Origin: Mobilitalea torta | Lineage (GTDB): Bacteria; Bacillota; Clostridia; Lachnospirales; Lachnospiraceae | Direction of reading: 5' to 3' | NCBI RefSeq assembly: GCF_050433395.1 | Contig: NZ_JBNPXH010000008.1 | Span: forward strand, 62,001 to 126,000 | DNA length: 64,000 nucleotides | Shown here: positions 57,266 to 64,000 of the stretch, piece by piece | Position numbering within the stretch: the stretch's first letter is position 1 | How the letters are laid out: every line of letters begins with the position of its first letter | Position numbers and translations under genes: made by a program | The notes under the pieces: model-generated | What the model saw: only the letters and a program-made list of their open reading frames with translations | What the model was told of the DNA's origin: nothing | Databases searched by the model: none

Positions 57266-60200
57266 ATGAAAAAATTAATCAGTAAATGGTTAAGCGTATT
57301 TTTTATCATTGCATTTTGCATGATTGCAGTGATTATGACTCCCGTATCAACAGCTTATGCTGCCGGTATAATCACGAATGCCGGTTTTGAAAATATGACG
57401 TCATTTTCTACGGCTGGTGATGAGAGTTTGAACTGGATTGGGGCAGCAAGCAATTATGCAGCACCTGTAATTGTCAGCAGCGGTGATGCAAGACATGGAA
57501 ATGCTCATGAAGGAACGAAATTTGCAGCCATTCCTGCCGGGACCAGTACCTATGCCAGTATCCGGCAGACCATTACCGGATTGTCACCATCTACCTATTA
57601 TGTGATTTCCGGTTACATAAAAAATGAGGCCGGCAGTTCGGCCTTTTCTGTAGGGGTCAGGTATTTTGACCCAGAGCATGCCAATGTAACAAGCGAATAT
57701 AAGGTGATTTCCAATAGCCAGGCCTGGACATATTTTAAGATTACCTTTATGACAGGACCAACGAATACGCAGGCAGGGATTTTAGCGGTCAACAATTCCG
57801 CTGCCGGATTTGGCTATATAGACGATCTGTCAATTACTGCGGTAACACAGTCCTTTGCCGATCTGTCCGCAGCAGTGGGACAGGCAAAGACTCTGGCAGA
57901 AAGAGATTATACAGAAGCTACCTGGAGTGTTTTTGCTGCAGCTCTTGCACAGGCGGAGGCGAAGTTAAGTGATCCTGCCGCATCCGACAGCGAACTGGAA
58001 AGCGCTCTAAATCAGCTTCAGGCTTCCATAACCGGCTTGCAGGAAGCGATACCTCCGGAGAGCTTTACTTCTCCCGGAAACATCACCTATTATGTTTCAA
58101 GCTCGCAAGGAAGTGACAATAATGACGGGCTGTCACCGGAACGCCCGTGGAAGACAGTCGATAAGGTGAATGCAGGTACCTATGCAGCGGGTGACAATAT
58201 TTTGTTCAGGTCAGGCGATAGCTGGACCGGAACCATACTGCATCCTCTGGGAAGCGGTGTGCCGGGCAATCCCATCGTGTTGGGAAGATACGGTGTTGCT
58301 GCCGAAAAGCCGTATTTTAACGCGGAAGATGCTTCCATCACCATGAACATCAATAACTTTACCAAGGTAGAGAACAGCCAACGGACACCGGGCACACAGA
58401 CCTTCTATGCCACCGTATATCTTTATAATCAGGAATATTGGACCATTGAGGATATCGAAGTGAGTAACCGTTCGGCAGGTTACACCAACGCCGGCGGAGA
58501 TGGAAAACTGCGAAACGGTATTATGATAATGAATGACGGAGCAGGCACACTTCATGATATTGCAGTGAAGAACACTTATGTCCATGATGTTCTGGGAGAT
58601 AAATCAAGTAAAGCATACTGGGGAGGAGCCGGTATCAATTATACCGTTATGCTTAAGGGGGAGGAAGCCCATGGCTCCAATTATGAAGGTATTCTAATCG
58701 AAGGAAATTATGTACGCAATACTAACAGACAGGGTATTGTGACAAACTCCCGCCAGAATTTGAGAGAAGACATGGATCATACCGGTGAGCTTCAAGGCGC
58801 AATCAGCAAAGGAATATCTCCCTGGTACCCAAGTACTGATGTACAGGTGCGTAATAACTATGTAAAGGATATTGCCGGAGATGGCATCCTGGTTCAGGTA
58901 TGTACGGATGCGATTGTAGAGTATAACACGGTTGACGGTTTTAACCAAAGAAGCGGCGGAGCCAGCTGCGGAATCTGGGCCTGGAATGCAGATGATACGG
59001 TATTTCAATATAATGAGGCATTCGGAGGCAAAACGACGCAGGACGGACAGGGATATGACATAGATTACGGTCAGACCGGAACCATCTATCAGTATAATTA
59101 TTCCCACGATAATGACGGCGGATTTATTCTCGTATGCTCCCCCGGACAGGGAAATGATGTAAATGCACCCGGATACGGAGTCAAATGTCAGAATGGTATC
59201 ATCCGGTACAATATCAGCCAGAATGACCGGAACAGAATCTTTATGTTCAGCGGCTATTCCGACGGAACCGTGATTTATAATAATACCTTGTATCAGGGAA
59301 GAGGAATTAATGCAAGCCCCATTAATTTCTGGGCATGGAATACGACATATCCCACTTCTGTAAGCTTTTATAATAATATCTTTTATCTGGCAAGCGCCGG
59401 CAGCTGGAATTACTCCTCTTCCGGTGTATCCATGCAGGGGATGGTGTTTGACTATAATACGATATACGGAATTCATTCCAGCGGGGAACCTCAAGACGCT
59501 CATAAATTAACGGATAATCCGCTGCTGGCTGATCCGGGAACCGGAACCACCAATACAGCAGTTGGCGGAGCGTATGCGGCACCGGGGCTGGACGGCTATA
59601 AACTGATGGAGGGCTCTCCGGCAATCGGATCAGGCAAAATAATTGAAACGGCTTCGGGACGTACCTTCAATGGATTGACCGCCAACGGGGGACAGGATTA
59701 TTACGGCAATGCGGTGCCGGCGGGACAGGCTCCAAACCGTGGTGCCTACAATGGTCCGGCGGTAGAATTTGATCCCGATAAGGTGGAACAGATAGGGGAA
59801 ACAGGGGGTGGCACAGCTTCGCAGCTGCTTCCAAACGGAGGTTTTGAATCGGGAGATCTGACAAGCTGGAGCCAGTGGCCCAGCAATACCGTGGTATATA
59901 ATAAGGAAAGCGGTTATGGAACCGCATATGAGGGAAATTATTTTGCAGCCTTTAAAGCAGGAAGTAATCTGAACCAGACGGTAGCAGGATTGACCAGCGG
60001 GAAGCATTATATCGTTCTGGGGAATATGAGAAACGATCCGGGTGTGACAAAATTCTATGTGGGTTTGCGTTACTTTGACTCCAATCACGACTCGGTAATA
60101 GAAAATGAAAAGGTATATTCCTCCAGTACGGATTGGACCCGTTTCTCCATCATTTTCAAAATGGGAAGTGATAAATCCTCAGTAGGCATCCTGGCACAGA

Positions 60201-60826
60201 ATATGGATCCATCAGGAGACGGGAAAGGATACCTGGATAATGTTCAGCTGTATGAGCTTTCAGACGCCCGAAGAAGTATTCTTGCTTCCCTGGAAGCTGC
60301 AAATTCACTTGCTGAAGGTAATTACGCCCAGGAGACCTGGAATCTGTTGCAGAGCACGCTTCTTGATGCTGACCGTATCTTCTGGGATTTTACCGCCGAC
60401 AGTAATGAAGTGGAAGAGACGGCCCAAAGTCTGATTGATTTGATGAACAATACAAAGCCCTCCGACTGCCCGGCTTCCTATTACGGGTACCAGATCAGAA
60501 CCAGGGAAGGGAACACCTATGACCTGCGTCTCCTCGGAGTAATTAATACCCTTGAGGCGGATGAGGTTGGATATGTATACTCCTATATTCAGACCAATCC
60601 GGTTATAGAGAACTCTAATAAGGTATCTTCTAACATTGTGTACAGGTCTATCATGGCAGACAGTACGGCATACACGGCACAGGAGCTGGGAGGAGAGTAT
60701 ATCATTGCATGTACTGTTTCCGGTTTATCGGATGAGACGAAGGCGGCACCGCTTTATGTAAGAGTATATGTTACAAAAGACGGTACAACCACTTATACGG
60801 AGATTAAGACAATTACCGTGAATTAA
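57266..60826 (+). CDS. Large secreted multi-domain beta-helix protein (pectate-lyase-like) with two CBM-like modules
   Basis: A 1186-residue secreted protein. Signal peptide to about residue 34. CBM-like jelly-roll module 1 (about 35-190: GFENM, YVISGYIKNEAGSSAFSVGVRYFDPEHAN). FIVAR-like helical repeat (about 195-262). Right-handed parallel beta-helix (about 271-845: ITYYVSSSQGSDNNDGLSPERPWKTV, a DUF1565-type start). CBM-like module 2, similar to module 1 (about 851-995). A helical repeat (about 1000-1065) and a C-terminal domain (1071-1186: YYGYQIRTREGNTYDLRLLG) that I do not recognise. No LPXTG or S-layer domain is present. The lyase or hydrolase activity is inferred from the fold only. GGAGG lies eight bases before ATG 57266. 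Confidence 0.85.
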   Translation: MKKLISKWLSVFFIIAFCMIAVIMTPVSTAYAAGIITNAGFENMTSFSTAGDESLNWIGAASNYAAPVIVSSGDARHGNAHEGTKFAAIPAGTSTYASIRQTITGLSPSTYYVISGYIKNEAGSSAFSVGVRYFDPEHANVTSEYKVISNSQAWTYFKITFMTGPTNTQAGILAVNNSAAGFGYIDDLSITAVTQSFADLSAAVGQAKTLAERDYTEATWSVFAAALAQAEAKLSDPAASDSELESALNQLQASITGLQEAIPPESFTSPGNITYYVSSSQGSDNNDGLSPERPWKTVDKVNAGTYAAGDNILFRSGDSWTGTILHPLGSGVPGNPIVLGRYGVAAEKPYFNAEDASITMNINNFTKVENSQRTPGTQTFYATVYLYNQEYWTIEDIEVSNRSAGYTNAGGDGKLRNGIMIMNDGAGTLHDIAVKNTYVHDVLGDKSSKAYWGGAGINYTVMLKGEEAHGSNYEGILIEGNYVRNTNRQGIVTNSRQNLREDMDHTGELQGAISKGISPWYPSTDVQVRNNYVKDIAGDGILVQVCTDAIVEYNTVDGFNQRSGGASCGIWAWNADDTVFQYNEAFGGKTTQDGQGYDIDYGQTGTIYQYNYSHDNDGGFILVCSPGQGNDVNAPGYGVKCQNGIIRYNISQNDRNRIFMFSGYSDGTVIYNNTLYQGRGINASPINFWAWNTTYPTSVSFYNNIFYLASAGSWNYSSSGVSMQGMVFDYNTIYGIHSSGEPQDAHKLTDNPLLADPGTGTTNTAVGGAYAAPGLDGYKLMEGSPAIGSGKIIETASGRTFNGLTANGGQDYYGNAVPAGQAPNRGAYNGPAVEFDPDKVEQIGETGGGTASQLLPNGGFESGDLTSWSQWPSNTVVYNKESGYGTAYEGNYFAAFKAGSNLNQTVAGLTSGKHYIVLGNMRNDPGVTKFYVGLRYFDSNHDSVIENEKVYSSSTDWTRFSIIFKMGSDKSSVGILAQNMDPSGDGKGYLDNVQLYELSDARRSILASLEAANSLAEGNYAQETWNLLQSTLLDADRIFWDFTADSNEVEETAQSLIDLMNNTKPSDCPASYYGYQIRTREGNTYDLRLLGVINTLEADEVGYVYSYIQTNPVIENSNKVSSNIVYRSIMADSTAYTAQELGGEYIIACTVSGLSDETKAAPLYVRVYVTKDGTTTYTEIKTITVN

Positions 60827-60883
60827 GCGGATGGGAGCAACAGAGACCAAGATGCGCGGTATGGCGCAGGAATGAGGTGAATT

Positions 60884-61021
60884 ATGAAGGAAGTATATGA
60901 AACGCCTACGATAGAGATCATTAATTTTCAAACCGAAGATATTATGACAGCAAGCGGCTTCGGACTGTCCGTATTTGATGGAACAGGAGATGAGGATGGC
61001 TGGGGAGGAATATTCCGATAA
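60884..61021 (+). CDS. RiPP precursor peptide, lasso-like (45 residues)
   Basis: A 45-residue peptide with GAGGTG just upstream of its ATG. The leader has the RRE-binding motif YETPTIEII (Tyr5, Pro8, Ile10), as in YxxPxL lasso leaders such as paeninodin. It continues as NFQTEDIMTAS. Thr22 sits at -2 for a core starting at Ser24, in which Asp32 is residue 9, the right place for a macrolactam ring; a start at Gly25 gives an 8-residue ring. The tail is Gly/Asp/Trp-rich and ends GGIFR. It is followed by a hairpin, kinase, PqqD/RRE, peptidase and exporter. Lasso identity is inference; other RiPP classes are possible. Confidence 0.75.
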   Translation: MKEVYETPTIEIINFQTEDIMTASGFGLSVFDGTGDEDGWGGIFR

Positions 61022-61029
61022 CATTTTAA

Positions 61030-61056
61030 GGCAGGAGGAACGGGATTCCTCCTGCC
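61030..61056 (+). terminator. Strong stem-loop between precursor and modification genes
   Basis: GGCAGGAGGAA (61030-61040) pairs exactly with TTCCTCCTGCC (61046-61056) around a 5 nt loop. It has only a weak T tract (TGATATCATTT), so it probably acts as a partial terminator or mRNA stabiliser that raises precursor levels over the enzymes. Confidence 0.75.
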
Positions 61057-61097
61057 TGATATCATTTAAGCAGATCATTGCAGGAAAGTGAGCAGAT

Positions 61098-61811
61098 ATG
61101 GAACGATACCGATTGGCGGATATCATTGCGGAAATAGAGTGCCGGTATGATTATTCCCGAAGGCTGCTTCGAGATTATCGGCATGAGGGGGAACAGGAGC
61201 CGGATCTTAAAATAAATGTTACGAAAGAAGATGTAATAAAAGAGAGGGAGAAAGCGATTACAAAACAGCCGGAGGAATATCTGGAGAGCATTGCATTATA
61301 CCGGAAGTTTTGTGAAAAAGTTCTGGATTTTAAAATCATGCTGTTTCATGCATCAGCAATCTCCTTTGATAATAAAGCCTATCTTTTTACCGGACCCAGC
61401 GGTATGGGAAAATCGACCCACGCTGGATTGTGGAAGGAACGGTTTGGTGATTCGGTAAAGGTGATCAATGATGATAAGCCTTTGCTGCGAATCCTGGAGG
61501 ATGGAATTTATGCGTATGGGACACCCTGGGACGGAAAACACCGGATCAGTACCAATATGAGAGCCAGGGTTGCGGCAATCTGCGTATTGCAGCAATCGCA
61601 AACGAATGAGATTGTACCCATGAAATCAAGGGATGCTTATCAGGTCATACTAAATCAGACCTACAGACCCGGCGGAAGAAAGCAGATGGAACAGATACTG
61701 GGGATGGCGGATACCTTAATAAAACAAATTCCGGTCTATTATATGCGATGTAATCTAAGTACTGAAGCAGCCCGTATCGCATATGAGGGCATGAACGGCA
61801 AACGTGGTTGA
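61098..61811 (+). CDS. HPr-kinase-like RiPP-cluster enzyme
   Basis: A 237-residue protein of the HPr kinase/PEP-carboxykinase P-loop fold. The core has LFHASAISFDNKAYLFTGPSGMGKSTHAGLW with P-loop GPSGMGKS (99-106), INDDKPLLR, YGTPWDGKH (about 139) and a C-terminal helix set. The N-terminal 90 residues are extra. Homologues in lasso-peptide clusters (such as the paeninodin kinase) phosphorylate the peptide, but the core here ends in Arg rather than Ser, so the target could be an internal Ser or Thr. AGGAAAGTGA precedes the ATG. Confidence 0.85.
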   Translation: MERYRLADIIAEIECRYDYSRRLLRDYRHEGEQEPDLKINVTKEDVIKEREKAITKQPEEYLESIALYRKFCEKVLDFKIMLFHASAISFDNKAYLFTGPSGMGKSTHAGLWKERFGDSVKVINDDKPLLRILEDGIYAYGTPWDGKHRISTNMRARVAAICVLQQSQTNEIVPMKSRDAYQVILNQTYRPGGRKQMEQILGMADTLIKQIPVYYMRCNLSTEAARIAYEGMNGKRG

Positions 61812-61839
61812 TTTTATTATTTATAAGGAGGCGTTCTAT

Positions 61840-62103
61840 ATGAAATTAAAGGAAGGTTTTATATTGCACCAGGCAGGTAAGGAGAGGGTTGCAGTTGCAG
61901 CAGGAGAAGCCGGAAAGTCATTTCACGGCCTGATGTATTATAACAATACGGCATCGTTTTTATTTGAGAAGCTGATTAATGAGACAACGGAAGAGGAAAT
62001 GGTTCAGGCCGTTCTGGACCGGTATGAGGTTGATAAAGACTGTGCGATGAAGGATGTAAGAGAATTCATTGCTAAATTATCAGGAGCTGGTGTACTTGAA
62101 TAA
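61840..62103 (+). CDS. PqqD-family RiPP recognition element (RRE) protein
   Basis: An 87-residue PqqD-like protein (MKLKEGFILHQAGKERVAVAAGEAGKSFHGLMYYNNTASFLFEKLINETTEEEMVQAVLDRYEVD type pattern; shown in part as FILHQAGKERVAVAAGE and NNTASFLFEKLI). It is the B1/RRE component that binds the leader YxxP motif and hands it to the enzymes. AAGGAGG lies before ATG 61840. It overlaps the peptidase gene by eight bases. Confidence 0.92.
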   Translation: MKLKEGFILHQAGKERVAVAAGEAGKSFHGLMYYNNTASFLFEKLINETTEEEMVQAVLDRYEVDKDCAMKDVREFIAKLSGAGVLE

Positions 62104-62575
62104 AGAATTTAAGTTATCCGATTATGAAGGCTTTGTACGAAGGGTTCTTGAGGAGAAGGGTGAATTTTGTATCTATCCGGGAGGAAGCAGTATGCTGCCT
62201 TTCCTTCGTCCAGGCATGGATTCAGTAATTCTCGCAAAACCGCTATCTCTTCATAAATACGATATCATTTTATATAAGAGAGCAAATGGAAGGTATGTCC
62301 TGCACCGCATTCTGGATATAAAAAAGGATGGATTTGTTCTTTGCGGAGATAATCAGTACATCAAAGAATACGGCGTTCTTGAACGGGATGTCATTGCGGT
62401 GGTGAAAGAAATCAGACGGGGAGCGATGATTTTATCAAACAATAGCCTGAGATACCGGATATACCTGTTTTGCTGCTGCCGGTTGTTTTACCCGCGGGCA
62501 GGTGTATTATGGATCAGAAGCAAAATTTTTGCGGCTGGAAAAAGTTGTTTTACTGGAATGGGTAAAAGAATATGA
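62096..62575 (+). CDS. S24/S26-family peptidase, Ser/His type
   Basis: A 159-residue protein like type I signal peptidases of the SipW/ER kind: the nucleophile motif YPGGSSMLPFLRPGMD (Ser32), DIILYKRANGRYVLHRIL with His70 in place of the usual Lys, and LCGDNQYIKEYGVLERDVIAVV. A C-terminal Cys-rich hydrophobic patch (YLFCCCRLFY) may anchor it to the membrane. TTG 62096 has AGGAG nine bases upstream; GTG 62090 is an alternative. It could remove the precursor leader or a signal peptide. It is translationally coupled to the ABC gene (ATGA overlap). Confidence 0.85.
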   Translation: MNKEFKLSDYEGFVRRVLEEKGEFCIYPGGSSMLPFLRPGMDSVILAKPLSLHKYDIILYKRANGRYVLHRILDIKKDGFVLCGDNQYIKEYGVLERDVIAVVKEIRRGAMILSNNSLRYRIYLFCCCRLFYPRAGVLWIRSKIFAAGKSCFTGMGKRI

Positions 62576-64000
62576 ACAATAAAACCAGAAGTAAGGATAC
62601 TGCCGTAATCAGCTGGCTGAGAGAAGTATCCCGCAAAGAAAAAAGCTATCTCTTTTGTCTGGTATTTCTTAATGCTATCATTGCAGTCTGCTCCGTCGGT
62701 GCAGCGCTGCTCCTTCGCGGGCTGATTAATGATGCGGTGGGAGGAAGGCAAAATGGATTTATACAAAATGCAGCTATCCTCCTGGCAATTGTAACGGGCC
62801 AGCTTGTTTTGCGCGCCAGCTTTCGTTATTGGGAAGAGTATGCAAAGGCAGAGTTGGAAAAGGTGCTGCGGGGGCGGATGCTGCATACCATTTTGAAAAG
62901 GGAATATGCCTGCCTGTCCCGGTATCATTCCGGAGATCTGATGCTTCGTATTACAAGTGATATATCTGTGGTCTGCGACGGCATGATTGCTCTGCTCCCC
63001 GCTCTGGTGCTGATGATTGCAAGATTGCTGGGAGCCTTGGTCTGCATGCTTTATATTGATTGGCATTTAACGGTTCTGTTTGCAGTGTACGGAGGCGTGG
63101 CAGCGGCAGCAGGATATTACTTTCGTGATCGCATGAAAAATTTGCACAGAGCCGTGCAGGAGAAGGACGGGATTGTGCGCTCCTTCCTGCAGGAAGTGAT
63201 GGAAAGCCTGCTGATTATCAAATGCTTTCAGGCAGAAAGTATCATAGACAGTAAGGCGGCAGGTTTTATGGAAGATCATAGAAAAACCAGAATAAAACGA
63301 AGCTGCATGGCTGTTTTATCCCAATTGGGCGGTGGACTTGGGATAAACCTGGGATATTTTTTAGGTATGATATGGTGTGGCTGGCAAATTCTTATGGGAG
63401 TCTTAAATCTTGGAACACTGGTGGCAGTACAGCAATTGATTGGTCAGATACAGCAGCCGTTTACGAATATGCCAGGTGCTTTATCAAGATATTATGGGTT
63501 AATTGCATCAGCCGAGCGCTTGATGGAACTGGAAGAAATACCGGCGGAAGGATTGGCAATTGAGGAGGATGAAATAAATAAACTATGCCGGGGATTTTAT
63601 AGAATCCGCATGGATGATATTACTTTTTCCTATGAAACGGAGGGGGGAAATATTCTGGAGCATACCTCCTTTGGTATAGAACGTGGGGATTATATTGCCA
63701 TTGCGGGTGATTCCGGTATTGGAAAGAGTACCTTGCTAAAACTCCTTTTGTCAGTCTATGAGAATTATACGGGAGAAATTCTGATTGATTCCTGCGGCTG
63801 CCTTCCGGTCAGAATGAATGCAGGTTACCGTAAATTATTTGCCTATGTCCCCCAGGGAAGCAGATTGATGTCAGGCACTATCGCAGAGGCAGTGTCCTTT
63901 ATGGAAATGAAAGGGACTGACACCTCCGGAAAGTGGGGCGAAAGGTACGAAGGGTATCGGATGGGCCGGATAAAAGAAGCCTGTAAGCTTGCCTGTGCGG
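62572..64000 (+). CDS. ABC exporter (permease plus ATPase), cut by window end
   Basis: A fused ABC transporter, 476 residues visible with the 3' end missing. Residues about 25-330 are the membrane domain with six hydrophobic segments (KSYLFCLVFLNAIIAVCSVGAALLLR, SGDLMLRITSDISVVCDGM). The ATPase domain starts near 345 with Walker A GDSGIGKSTLL (379-386) and Q-loop FAYVPQGSRLMSGTI. The signature and Walker B lie beyond the window. No bacteriocin-type C39 peptidase is present at the N-terminus. It probably exports the mature peptide or gives self-immunity. It overlaps the peptidase stop by four bases. Confidence 0.92.
   Translation, partial: MNNKTRSKDTAVISWLREVSRKEKSYLFCLVFLNAIIAVCSVGAALLLRGLINDAVGGRQNGFIQNAAILLAIVTGQLVLRASFRYWEEYAKAELEKVLRGRMLHTILKREYACLSRYHSGDLMLRITSDISVVCDGMIALLPALVLMIARLLGALVCMLYIDWHLTVLFAVYGGVAAAAGYYFRDRMKNLHRAVQEKDGIVRSFLQEVMESLLIIKCFQAESIIDSKAAGFMEDHRKTRIKRSCMAVLSQLGGGLGINLGYFLGMIWCGWQILMGVLNLGTLVAVQQLIGQIQQPFTNMPGALSRYYGLIASAERLMELEEIPAEGLAIEEDEINKLCRGFYRIRMDDITFSYETEGGNILEHTSFGIERGDYIAIAGDSGIGKSTLLKLLLSVYENYTGEILIDSCGCLPVRMNAGYRKLFAYVPQGSRLMSGTIAEAVSFMEMKGTDTSGKWGERYEGYRMGRIKEACKLACA

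Noticed and set aside
58694..59503. 269-codon minus-strand frame inside the beta-helix gene
   Set aside because: Shadow of the repeat-rich beta-helix coding sequence; no start site or domain.
1..64000. CRISPR array, tRNA or rRNA genes
   Set aside because: No regular direct-repeat array and no tRNA TpsiC-like GGTTCRANTCC element or rRNA sequence was noticed on reading; a tRNAscan run would settle this.

Overview
The window looks like chromosomal DNA from an anaerobic, spore-forming clostridium of the Lachnospiraceae type. This rests on the gene content: a short-form ProS behind a T-box leader, a MurA of low-GC Gram-positive type, spore-associated proteins (CotS-like, SPOCS/LysM, YtvI-like), a large Bacillus-type SRP RNA, Veg, DUF951, an anaerobic NTP-reductase activase, a TM1266-type hydrogenase regulator and plant-polysaccharide genes. 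Strong AGGAGG ribosome sites and TTGACA/TATAAT promoters agree. No rRNA, tRNA, CRISPR array, prophage or intact transposon was found.

Layout. 1-6.5 kb: 3' half of carB, a DUF6128-like protein, a GNAT/NrdG-activase pair, tadA and an Fe-dependent alcohol dehydrogenase with a possible Rex site. 6.7-12.5 kb: SRP RNA (ffs), a large cNMP-domain protein, a transposase relic, a TPR/acidic-repeat/P-loop protein and a lone Ig-like protein. 12.7-18.2 kb: murA, SAM-I riboswitch-metK, and a histidine kinase/response regulator pair. 18.2-21.2 kb: a structured leader with terminator, then a TM1266-family regulator and a NitT/TauT-type ABC importer. 21.4-33.6 kb: a CMP-kinase-like protein, YtvI-like permease, T-box-proS, cca, CotS-like kinase, PEGA protein, coiled-coil membrane protein and pgi. 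33.7-34.0 kb: a probable stand-alone structured RNA. 34-44 kb: hemolysin III, DUF951/DUF6171, a HAD phosphatase-exoA-cyclase run, HD-GYP, azlCD, AraC/uxuA and an attenuator-controlled MATE pump. 44-47 kb: clpB followed by a MITE-like palindrome. 47-55.8 kb: an oxidoreductase-ThuA-oxidoreductase operon facing an AraC regulator, a lipoprotein, veg, a SPOCS/LysM protein and a GH28 pectinase.

The most interesting region is the right end (56-64 kb). A membrane-anchored foldase-like protein and a 1186-residue secreted beta-helix protein precede a 45-residue RiPP precursor that has no entry of its own as a long ORF. The precursor is followed by a stem-loop, an HPr-kinase-like enzyme, a PqqD/RRE protein, a Ser/His S24/S26 peptidase and an ABC exporter cut by the window edge. 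The leader carries a YxxPxI motif, and the putative core fits a paeninodin-like lasso peptide (Thr at -2, residue 1 to Asp9). This is an inference: the expected cyclase and B2 protease would lie beyond the window.

Genes for uronate and pectin use (uxuA, GH28, the beta-helix protein, the sugar oxidoreductase/ThuA operon, two AraC regulators) suggest a plant-cell-wall lifestyle. Many intergenic regions carry 8-17 bp inverted repeats next to promoters, including a repeat family in which an inverted repeat runs into the -10 box.
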